From an uncultured Ruminococcus sp. (GTDB taxonomy: Bacteria > Bacillota > Clostridia > Oscillospirales > Ruminococcaceae), in NCBI GenBank assembly GCA_900545285.1, contig UQYK01000072.1, positions 1 to 7,089 on the forward strand: DNA of 7,089 nt, in the 5' to 3' direction. Positions 1 through 4,819 of the stretch are shown here, in pieces. Within the stretch, counting starts at the first letter, position 1, and each line of letters begins with the position of its first letter. Position numbers and translations under genes: made by a program. The notes beneath the pieces are model-generated. The model saw nothing but the letters and a program-made list of their open reading frames with translations, was not told the origin of the DNA and made no database searches.

Positions 1-7
1 CTTTTTC

Positions 8-36
8 ATTCTATCACATTTTGGAACTTTTGTCAA
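8..36 (-). promoter_or_regulatory. Leftward sigma-A promoter, proximal of a tandem pair
   Basis: On the minus strand the -35 box is TTGACA (31-36), the spacer is 17 bases, and the -10 box is TAGAAT (8-13), preceded by TGA, which is an extended -10 (TGn). The DNA upstream of the -35 is AT-rich. Transcription would start at or just beyond the window's left edge, so the driven gene is not visible. Near-consensus boxes in tandem with a second promoter at 149-177 are typical of rRNA/tRNA operons; that target is an inference. Confidence 0.82.
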
Positions 37-148
37 GTGAATTCTTTATGAACAAAATAAAATCAATCTGCTGTCGAACTCCCGTTCCGCATTTTCAATT
101 CCTTGTCCGCATCCGCTTGATTTTTACTCTCGCCGTGTGACAGATATT

Positions 149-177
149 ATTATATCAGCATTTCTTGTAAATGTCAA
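149..177 (-). promoter_or_regulatory. Leftward sigma-A promoter, distal of a tandem pair
   Basis: On the minus strand there is a perfect TTGACA (172-177), exactly 17 bases of spacer, and a perfect TATAAT (149-154) with a TGA extension. The upstream flank (178-223) is AT-rich and could act as an UP element. The expected start is near 142. The promoter sits just after the terminator at 224-260, so it begins a new transcription unit rather than serving the gene at 272-1654. No credible ORF or RNA gene is visible between it and the proximal promoter, so it probably adds leader length to the same leftward transcript. Confidence 0.85.
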
Positions 178-223
178 GTAAAATTCTATCGAATATTTTC
201 GCCTTGTTTTATCTATTTTGTAC

Positions 224-260
224 AAAAAGAGCCGCTTTATTCCTCAAAGCGACTCTTTTT
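224..260 (-). terminator. Intrinsic terminator of the CNNM-family gene
   Basis: Inverted repeat: arms 224-231/253-260 (AAAAAGAG/CTCTTTTT) and 233-238/246-251 (CGCTTT/AAAGCG), with a 7-base loop. The single non-complementary position (C232/A252) is a C-A mismatch in plus-strand RNA but a U-G pair in minus-strand RNA, so the hairpin is perfect only in leftward transcripts. It ends in a T-run in that direction and lies about 12 bases after the stop codon at 272. Confidence 0.9.
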
Positions 261-271
261 CTGCTTTATTG

Positions 272-1654
272 TTATCCTTTTTGTGCGTTATCCGGTTCCT
301 TTTCCCCATCTTTTTGCTCTGTTTTCCCAGGAAGTAGTTCTGCTTTAATTTTCGCAATCCAGTTTTCTTCTACTACAAGTGCTGTAAATCGAATCTGATG
401 CCACTCTATTACAGGATTTTCATGGGTCTCCGGAATCCGCCCCAACAAGTCCACCAGAAAACCGCTCATCGTGTCAAACGGCATTTCCTCCTGCGTTTCT
501 CCCAATAACGGCAGTACATCCTCCGGATCTGCATGCCCGTCTATGATATAGAGCGTATCCGTCAGCCGTCTGACTTCCTGCTCTTCCTCATCATATTCAT
601 CCTGAATATTTCCGACAATTTCCTCCAGAATATCCTCCATGCACACAACGCCGGCTGTTCCGCCGTATTCATCGACAACAATTGCCATCTGCATCTTTTT
701 TCGAGACATCTCCGACAGTACATCGTCACACTTTGCCGTTTCCGGTACAAACAATGCCTCCCGCAAAAAATGACGCACCCGAAAGCCGGAAATATCCGTA
801 CAGCCAATCAGTCCCAGCAAGTCCTTCGCATTCAGCACTCCTACAATATTGTCAATATTGTCCTGATATACCGGCATACGGGAATAATTTTCACTGCGTG
901 CCAGTTCCACCACCTCAGCAATTTCCATGCTCACATCCACCGCAACCAGTTCTTTCCGGTGTGTCATTACGTCAGAGATCGGAATATCGTCAAATTCAAA
1001 AATATTGTTGATCATCTCGCGCTGCTGTTCTTCCAGAATACCGCTTTCGTTCCCGGCATTCACCAGATGCAGAATATCCTCTTCGGTGATGGACTCCTCT
1101 GCCGGATGCTTTCCGCCGAAACAGTGATTGATCCCGGCATACAGTTTGCGAAGCGGCCACAAAAGTCCCATCATGCATTTGAGATAGGGCAGCATTTTCA
1201 GAGCAGCCTGCTCCGGCTTTCTCCGACCGATTCCCCGGCCGGCTGCATCTGTGAGCAGAACTGCAAAAAAGCCCACACAGGCCGACGCTGCAATGCAGGC
1301 AACCTGCTTCCAGCCAACTTGCGCACAGGTATCTGCCGCAGTTTTCAGCGGATCGAGCCAAAGCCCCCCGTCCACTGCAATCTGAAACGGAATCCAGCCG
1401 TGAAAACCGGCAAAGAGCATCGCCAGTACCTCCGCCCCGGCCATGCAAAAAATCAATTCCGATACTCTTCCATAGAGCAGCGGTGTTTTCTGTTTCTGAT
1501 AGTATGCCATTTCCGGGTGTTTTTCCGCCATGGCTCCCATCTGATTTCCCAGCGTGGAAACCGCCGCCATTCCCGCGGCAAACAGCAGATGCAGCAGCAA
1601 AAGCAAAATCAAGAGCACCCATAATATTGTATCAAATGTCGGATCGCCTTCCAT
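272..1654 (-). CDS. CNNM/HlyC-CorC family membrane protein with CBS pair
   Basis: A 460-residue integral membrane protein with family-typical layout. The N-terminal DUF21-like region has hydrophobic segments at about 10-34, 63-82, 117-137 and 152-170. A charged linker follows (about 186-222, ITEEDILHLVNAGNESGILE type), then two CBS motifs (about 225-282 with SRMPVYQDNIDNIVGVL, and 296-350 with VVDEYGGTAGVVCMEDILEE), then a CorC_HlyC domain (about 363-440). The tail is hydrophilic and Lys/Glu-rich. Family members are linked to Mg2+ or other divalent-cation transport or sensing, with CBS domains binding ATP/Mg. The cytosolic part is canonical, but the membrane part lacks the usual FSxxETA, GNNxVN and GExxPK signatures, so transport function is doubtful. 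The start is fixed by GGGAG at 1662-1666, seven bases before the ATG. There is no clear promoter of its own; the leader is structured. Family certain, substrate unknown. Confidence 0.93.
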   Translation of the reverse strand: MEGDPTFDTILWVLLILLLLLHLLFAAGMAAVSTLGNQMGAMAEKHPEMAYYQKQKTPLLYGRVSELIFCMAGAEVLAMLFAGFHGWIPFQIAVDGGLWLDPLKTAADTCAQVGWKQVACIAASACVGFFAVLLTDAAGRGIGRRKPEQAALKMLPYLKCMMGLLWPLRKLYAGINHCFGGKHPAEESITEEDILHLVNAGNESGILEEQQREMINNIFEFDDIPISDVMTHRKELVAVDVSMEIAEVVELARSENYSRMPVYQDNIDNIVGVLNAKDLLGLIGCTDISGFRVRHFLREALFVPETAKCDDVLSEMSRKKMQMAIVVDEYGGTAGVVCMEDILEEIVGNIQDEYDEEEQEVRRLTDTLYIIDGHADPEDVLPLLGETQEEMPFDTMSGFLVDLLGRIPETHENPVIEWHQIRFTALVVEENWIAKIKAELLPGKTEQKDGEKEPDNAQKG

Positions 1655-1678
1655 ATCGTCTCTCCCAGTTCGATTTTC

Positions 1679-1783
1679 CCATGCAGCTCCATAATCGGAG
1701 TTTTTTACAGGTGCCTGCTCCTTTTCGTTTGCATGGAATACGGCACAGGCACCCGGCAGTTACCGCATTTTTCTGCATCTGCC
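1679..1783 (-). promoter_or_regulatory. Structured 5' leader of the CNNM-family gene
   Basis: The 136 bases between the spoVS terminator and the start codon at 1654 contain several inverted repeats. In order of leftward transcription: GGCAG/CTGCC (1779-1783 with 1755-1759), enclosing GCA/TGC; a perfect 8-bp pair GGTGCCTG/CAGGCACC (1746-1753 with 1710-1717); and a 4-bp hairpin CTCC/GGAG (1687-1700). A further perfect 7-bp pair CCATGCA/TGCATGG (1730-1736 with 1679-1685) interleaves with the 8-bp stem and could not coexist with it in a simple fold. I saw no convincing -35/-10 here and do not recognise a known riboswitch class. It may be a cis-regulatory RNA or just a stable 5' UTR. Confidence 0.4.
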
Positions 1784-1790
1784 TATATAA

Positions 1791-1823
1791 AAACGCCGCC
1801 AAGCTCATGAACTGGCAGCGTTT
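1791..1823 (-). terminator. Intrinsic terminator of spoVS
   Basis: Arms 1791-1801 and 1813-1823 (AAACGCYGCCA / TGGCRGCGTTT) around an 11-base loop that is itself partly palindromic (TCATGA). The one imperfect position is C-A in plus-strand RNA but U-G in minus-strand RNA, so an unbroken 11-bp stem forms only in the leftward transcript, followed there by TTTTTATAT. It lies 16 bases past the spoVS stop codon. If efficient, it separates spoVS from the CNNM-family gene; read-through would explain how a gene without its own promoter is expressed. Confidence 0.88.
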
Positions 1824-1839
1824 CTTTTGTATTACGAAT

Positions 1840-2100
1840 TTATCGTTCTTCACAGATCAGTTTCATTGCTGTGCGCTCTTCGCCGTCAATCTGAATATTG
1901 GCAAACGCCGGAATGCAGATCAGATCCACGCCAATCGGTGCCAGATAGCCACGTGCAATTGCAATTGCCTTGATTGCCTGATTTGCAGCGCCTGCGCCAA
2001 CCGCCTGCACCTCAACTACTTTTTTCTCCCGGATAACACCGGCAATCGCACCGGCAACGGAATTCGGAGAAGAGTGTGATGATACTTTCAGAACTTCCAT
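1840..2100 (-). CDS. spoVS: Stage V sporulation protein S (SpoVS)
   Basis: 86 residues, the same length as my recollection of the Bacillus subtilis protein and close to it throughout: MEVLKVSSHSSPNSVAGAIA at the start, GAGAANQAIKAIAIARGYLA in the middle, VDLICIPAFANIQIDGEERT near the end. SpoVS is a small single-domain cytosolic protein of the Alba-like fold, so nucleic-acid binding is likely. In Bacillus it is needed for late sporulation (coat/cortex stage) and affects septation. RBS GGGAGG (2110-2115) precedes the ATG by 9 bases. It follows ymdB on the same strand, as in Bacillus, where rny-ymdB-spoVS is a conserved block; rny is not present here. It has its own promoter (2197-2225) and terminator, so it can be made independently of ymdB. 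Whether this organism sporulates cannot be judged from the window. Confidence 0.97.
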   Translation of the reverse strand: MEVLKVSSHSSPNSVAGAIAGVIREKKVVEVQAVGAGAANQAIKAIAIARGYLAPIGVDLICIPAFANIQIDGEERTAMKLICEER

Positions 2101-2161
2101 GATAAAAAGCCTCCCTGTAGTACAGTCATAGTGAGTTTGATTACCTCATACCGTTTTGCGT

Positions 2162-2171
2162 TTGCCGGCAA
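2162..2171. repeat. 10-bp perfect palindrome in the spoVS leader
   Basis: TTGCCGGCAA is self-complementary and lies roughly 20-30 bases downstream of the expected spoVS start site, a position where a repressor could bind. Overlapping pairing with the adjacent GTCGGC also allows a short RNA hairpin on the minus strand. A 10-bp palindrome may occur by chance, so this is a weak operator candidate. Confidence 0.25.
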
Positions 2172-2196
2172 GCCGACACCGCATTTTTACACCATC

Positions 2197-2225
2197 ATTA
2201 TACAATAAAGCATCACAAATTGCAA
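2197..2225 (-). promoter_or_regulatory. spoVS promoter, sigma-A type
   Basis: Minus strand: TTGCAA (2220-2225), 17-base spacer, TATAAT (2197-2202). It begins about 24 bases after the ymdB stop and gives a leader of roughly 90 bases before spoVS. In Bacillus spoVS is known to be transcribed with the early-sporulation factor sigma-H; I do not see a sigma-H-type AGGA/GAAT pair here, so housekeeping expression is the better reading. Confidence 0.75.
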
Positions 2226-2248
2226 CCCCTGTCGGGAAAGTTTGTGCA

Positions 2249-3013
2249 TTATCGAAGAATCAGGCGCTCTATTTTCGTACATTTACCACATTTTTGATCA
2301 AAAGTGATGATCACGCCGTTACAAAAGCAGGAGCCCTCTGCCTCTGTAAACCGTGTGGGAAAATGAAACCGGAACCGATCCATGGCCGGCTGTACCGCCA
2401 CGCCCAGAATCGACTCTTCCGGCCCGGTCATGCCCACGTCCGTCAAATAGCCGGTATGTCCTGCCAAAATGGTTTCGTCTGCCGTCTGCACATGGGTATG
2501 CGTTCCCACCACTGCCGTCACGCGGCCAGCCAGAAAATATCCCATTGCTTTTTTCTCTGCGGTTGCTTCTGCATGAAAATCCACGAAAATATTCGGTGTT
2601 TCGATTTCTTCCAGCAGCTGCTCCACAATGGTAAACGGATTGTCCAGCGGATCCAGATATGCCGTCCCGGAAAGATTCAGCACTGCCGCCTGCCACGGCC
2701 CGAAGTCCACGGTGCAGACACCGTGCCCGGCACAGCCGTCCGGATAGTTTGCAGGACGAAGCACCGTAGGATTTTCATAGATAGAAAGCGCTTCACGCCG
2801 TTTAAAGCAGTGGTTGCCGGTGGTAATGACATCGGCACCGGCTGTAAAAATCTGTTCCATGGAATGTTTTGTAATGCCGTTGCCCTGGGCGGAATTCTCT
2901 CCGTTTACGATTGTCATATCAATCTGATGTTCCCGCTTGATCGCCGGCAGGTGATCCATCAGGAACTGACCGCCAGCCGCTCCTACCACATCACCAATGT
3001 GCAGTACTTTCAT
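2249..3013 (-). CDS. ymdB: YmdB-family metallophosphoesterase
   Basis: 254 residues, close to the roughly 264 of the Bacillus protein. It is a dinuclear-metal phosphoesterase (TIGR00282/YmdB family). Bacillus YmdB hydrolyses 2',3'-cyclic nucleotides and is needed for biofilm and motility decisions. Expected metal and catalytic residues are present: D8 (IGDVVG), E39-N40 (NGEN), N67-H68 (GNH), H147 (VDFHAEAT), H172 and H174 (VVGTHTHVQTAD), plus the LTDVGMTGP signature. There is no signal peptide or membrane segment, so it is cytosolic. A small difference is GNHCFKRRE where Bacillus has GNHTWDKKE; the ligands themselves are intact. SD AGAGGA (3021-3026) is 7 bases from the ATG. It is transcribed from the promoter at 3141-3170, with spoVS next downstream as in Bacillus; no terminator separates the two, so read-through into spoVS is likely. 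Confidence 0.95.
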   Translation of the reverse strand: MKVLHIGDVVGAAGGQFLMDHLPAIKREHQIDMTIVNGENSAQGNGITKHSMEQIFTAGADVITTGNHCFKRREALSIYENPTVLRPANYPDGCAGHGVCTVDFGPWQAAVLNLSGTAYLDPLDNPFTIVEQLLEEIETPNIFVDFHAEATAEKKAMGYFLAGRVTAVVGTHTHVQTADETILAGHTGYLTDVGMTGPEESILGVAVQPAMDRFRFHFPTRFTEAEGSCFCNGVIITFDQKCGKCTKIERLILR

Positions 3014-3035
3014 GAAGTGTTCCTCTTTCCTGTTT

Positions 3036-3119
3036 CAGACCGCGTCTGTTCCGGCATCCGGGCAGACCGCGCCGTATTTTTCAAAAGGCAGTTTCCCGCA
3101 AAATGAAACCGCATTTTGC
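3036..3119 (-). promoter_or_regulatory. Structured ymdB leader with alternative hairpins
   Basis: The leader of about 120 bases holds a perfect 8-bp hairpin GCAAAATG/CATTTTGC (3098-3105 with 3112-3119, 6-base loop). Nearer the gene is a GTCTG element (3044-3048) that can pair with either of two flanking CAGAC copies: 3036-3040 (loop CGC) or 3063-3067 (with an inner CCGG/CCGG stem and CAT loop). The CAGAC copies belong to a 9-base direct repeat CAGACCGCG at 3036-3044 and 3063-3071. These two pairings exclude each other and lie 10-40 bases upstream of the RBS, a geometry seen in RNA-controlled translation. No protein or ligand can be assigned. Confidence 0.35.
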
Positions 3120-3140
3120 ACCGAAATCCTGTCTGCATTT

Positions 3141-3170
3141 ATTATACCATATGGAAAAGGACGCTGTCAA
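3141..3170 (-). promoter_or_regulatory. ymdB promoter, extended -10 sigma-A type
   Basis: Minus strand: perfect TTGACA (3165-3170), 18-base spacer ending TGG, perfect TATAAT (3141-3146). The expected start is near 3134, giving a leader of about 120 bases to the ymdB ATG. It lies clear of the pseudogene's terminator at 3246-3285, so ymdB is an independent unit. Confidence 0.85.
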
Positions 3171-3245
3171 ACATATTTTGTCGAAAGCCGCACAATTCCA
3201 TTTTCTTTTTCTCCAAAGCCGCCGCATTCCGGAATCTACAGCGCA

Positions 3246-3285
3246 AAAACACCGCACAGCCCCGAAAGAAGCCGCACGGTGTTTT
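3246..3285 (-). terminator. Intrinsic terminator of the solute-binding pseudogene
   Basis: Perfect 9-bp outer arms AAAACACCG (3246-3254) and CGGTGTTTT (3277-3285). In minus-strand RNA the next six positions also pair if G-U is allowed (UGCGGC with GCUGUG), giving about a 15-bp stem with a 10-base loop, followed by a T-run; on the plus strand those inner positions are mismatches. It is 28 bases past the leftover C-terminal stop codon at 3314, the expected place for the original gene's terminator. Confidence 0.85.
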
Positions 3286-3313
3286 CCTTTTTCAGAATTT
3301 TATGGTTTACTGA

Positions 3314-3968
3314 TTACTGATTATTGTAGCCATCAATTACTTCGTCAATTACAGACTTCCACTCATCCCGGAGCACAGCCCAGGAGTCCTTGTCGCCGTT
3401 CAGCAGTGCAACGGATCGTCTAGGCCGTTTTCTTCGCACATAGAGCGGCTGTAGGTCAGCAGCAGCGGATCAGACAGGCAGTACGGTACAACATAGTGCT
3501 TTCCCTTGTACTGGAACATATCAATGACATCTGTCATATCGCTCCAGATATCATCGCTCAGATCCAGATAATCATCCAGCGGCTGGTACTGATCCTTGGT
3601 CACGCCGTTCGGTACAGCATCCCATTCATACGGGAACATATCCACCGGGTCGCCGCCCAGAATCCGGCTTGCCAGAGTGTCAAACTTGGTATCAGAAGTA
3701 CAGGACACATATTCTACCTTTGCGCCGTATTTGTCCTCAAACAGAGACAGTGCCACGCTGCGGTCCTGATTGTTGGTAGGATTCAGGTCATAATCTGCCA
3801 GCCAGTAGATGGTCTGTCCCTTAATATCCGGGTCGTTGGCAACTATCTCGTCCACCAGTGTGGTATCTACTGTGACATCGTCCTTTTCCTTATAGGCGGA
3901 ATCTGCGGAAGAAGACTCGGCCTTCGAGGAATCATCAGAGCCGCCAGAATACGTGTTAATTTCTTCAT
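3314..3968 (-). pseudogene. Broken extracellular solute-binding lipoprotein (ABC importer)
   Basis: Remains of a family-1-type (sugar-like) solute-binding protein in three pieces, each in a different minus-strand frame. Piece 1 (from ATG 3966-3968): MKKLTRILAALM, a lipoprotein signal start, with AAAAGGAG at 3978-3985. Piece 2 (about 3945-3412, 178 codons): the start of the mature protein, beginning GGSDDSSK, a Ser/Glu linker, then GQTIYWLADYDLNP, SLFEDKYGAKVEYV, ASRILGGDPVDMFPYEWDAV and YKGKHYVVPYCLSDPLLLTY, the N-lobe of the fold; it ends in LHC and a stop at 3400. Piece 3 (3412-3314, 32 codons): VALLNGDKDSWAVLRDEWKS to a natural stop, a typical C-terminus. Missing are the hydrophobic core of the signal with its lipobox Cys, and probably a few hundred central residues, judged from usual family length (about 400-450). 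No permease or ATPase genes lie nearby. Promoter, RBS and terminator survive. Confidence 0.85.
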
Positions 3969-4073
3969 ATGAAAAAACTCCTTTTCCAAAATCTTTCGTG
4001 TAACAAGGCTGCATGCACCGGTTCTGCGCAGTCAGAGCACAGTTCAAATCCAGGCGCACGTTAATCCACTTGT

Positions 4074-4102
4074 ATTATATCATAAAACAAAGGACAGGAC
4101 AA
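4074..4102 (-). promoter_or_regulatory. Promoter of the solute-binding pseudogene
   Basis: Minus strand: TTGTCC (4097-4102, 4 of 6 matches to the -35), 17-base spacer ending TGA (extended -10), perfect TATAAT (4074-4079). The leader is about 100 bases before the pseudogene's RBS. The promoter has not decayed, so a non-coding transcript of roughly 800 bases ending at 3246 is expected. It is back-to-back with the rnhA promoter. Confidence 0.72.
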
Positions 4103-4153
4103 GCATAGAAAGCCATACAAATTGCATAAAATGAAACATTCTTTTTTGGACGG

Positions 4154-4182
4154 TTGCGTTTTCAGCAGAGATATTGTATAAT
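4154..4182 (+). promoter_or_regulatory. rnhA-recG promoter, sigma-A type
   Basis: TTGCGT (4154-4159), 17-base spacer, perfect TATAAT (4177-4182). The -35 is weak (3 of 6) but spacing is ideal. It gives a leader of about 105 bases before rnhA that contains a TTTCCGGAAA palindrome (4226-4235) and a CCCGG/CCGGG hairpin (4249-4262) flanked by GCGT/ACGC. No other promoter is evident before recG, so it probably serves both genes. Confidence 0.68.
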
Positions 4183-4294
4183 AAAGAAACAAAAACGGTT
4201 CTCCCTCCAAAAGCCTTTCTGCGCTTTTCCGGAAATCCGTCTCTGCGTCCCGGCACACCGGGAAAACGCGACATTTCATCACGGAGGAACACAC

Positions 4295-4732
4295 ATGAAA
4301 ACAGTGGAAATTTTCACAGACGGCGCATGCAGCGGTAATCCCGGTCCCGGCGGCTGGGGCGCAATTCTGCGGTACGGTACAGCAGAAAAAGAACTATCCG
4401 GCGGCGCTGCCGAAACCACCAACAACCGTATGGAGCTGTCCGGCGTCATTGCAGCGCTGGCTGCACTGAAAGAGCCATGCCAGGTAAAACTGACCACCGA
4501 CAGCAAATATGTAGTGGACAGCATCACAAAAGGCTGGGTATACGGCTGGCAGAAACGGGGCTGGATAAAATCCGACAAAAAGCCGGCGTTAAACGTTGAT
4601 CTGTGGAAACAGCTGCTGCCGCTGCTGGAACGGCACAGTGTCACCTTTCACTGGGTAAAAGGACACGCCGGCCACCCGGAAAATGAACGCTGTGACCAGC
4701 TGGCCGTGGAGCAGCGGGATCTGCACAGCTAA
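4295..4732 (+). CDS. rnhA: Ribonuclease HI
   Basis: 145 residues; cuts the RNA strand of RNA-DNA hybrids, removing R-loops and leftover primer RNA in the cytosol. All catalytic residues of the Escherichia coli type are present: D9 (FTDGACSGNPGPGGWGA), E47 (NNRMEL), D69 (LTTDSKYVVD), H124 (VKGHAGHPEN) and D134 (NERCDQLA). The WVYGWQKRGWIKSDKKP segment is the basic-protrusion region of E. coli-like enzymes. There is no N-terminal hybrid-binding domain, so it is the short bacterial form, slightly shorter than the 155-residue E. coli protein. The start is set by GGAGGA (4283-4288) and alignment of MKTVEIFTDG; the frame stays open upstream to about 4154, but those codons are promoter and leader, not protein. 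recG follows on the same strand 87 bases later. Confidence 0.97.
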   Translation: MKTVEIFTDGACSGNPGPGGWGAILRYGTAEKELSGGAAETTNNRMELSGVIAALAALKEPCQVKLTTDSKYVVDSITKGWVYGWQKRGWIKSDKKPALNVDLWKQLLPLLERHSVTFHWVKGHAGHPENERCDQLAVEQRDLHS

Positions 4733-4753
4733 ACCGTTGTGCACATCTGTTTT

Positions 4754-4803
4754 CCGCAATGACAGGACTTGAACCTGTCATTACGGATAGACTTTTATGA
4801 CAG
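4754..4803. promoter_or_regulatory. rnhA-recG intergenic hairpin with alternative pairing
   Basis: Hairpin A: arms 4754-4766 and 4774-4786 (core AATGACAGG/CCTGTCATT, outer CCG/CGG), loop ACTTGAA. The only imperfect position (C4757/A4783) is a mismatch in plus RNA but a G-U pair in minus RNA. Hairpin B: CTGTCAT (4775-4781) with ATGACAG (4797-4803), which ends right at the recG Shine-Dalgarno AAAGGAGG (4804-4811). A and B share one strand and cannot both form; A would leave the RBS region free, B would crowd it. No U-run follows, so it is not an ordinary terminator. Read on the minus strand, the core is ACAGG-TTCAAGT-CCTGT, matching a tRNA T-arm. Confidence 0.5.
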
Positions 4804-4819
4804 AAAGGAGGAAATTCTC

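Noticed and set aside
533..1624. Long plus-strand open frame (363 codons) antisense to the CNNM-family gene
   Set aside because: It lies wholly opposite a gene with clear CBS and CorC domains, is rich in His, Gln and Cys as antisense frames are, and has no RBS or family resemblance.
1687..1706. CTCC/GGAG hairpin followed by six T on the plus strand, as a plus-strand terminator
   Set aside because: The stem is only 4 bp and no plus-strand gene lies upstream; the local transcripts run leftward.
2156..3106. Plus-strand open frame (316 codons) opposite ymdB
   Set aside because: Shadow of ymdB: composition is Cys/His/Arg-rich, no recognisable domain, and it runs through the spoVS and ymdB control regions.
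3400..4059. The pseudogene's middle frame as an intact 219-residue protein starting at 4059
   Set aside because: The first roughly 38 codons are the leader and RBS of the original gene read in the wrong frame; the true start with AAAAGGAG is at 3968 in another frame, and the C-terminus is cut by a frame change.
4154..4294. N-terminal extension of RNase HI (47 residues)
   Set aside because: These codons coincide with the -35/-10 promoter and leader; the sequence is not like a hybrid-binding domain, and GGAGGA marks the ATG at 4295.
4769..4819. Upstream start for RecG (17 extra residues)
   Set aside because: The extension has no RBS, passes through the hairpin region, and the ATG at 4820 has an ideal Shine-Dalgarno and a family-like N-terminus.
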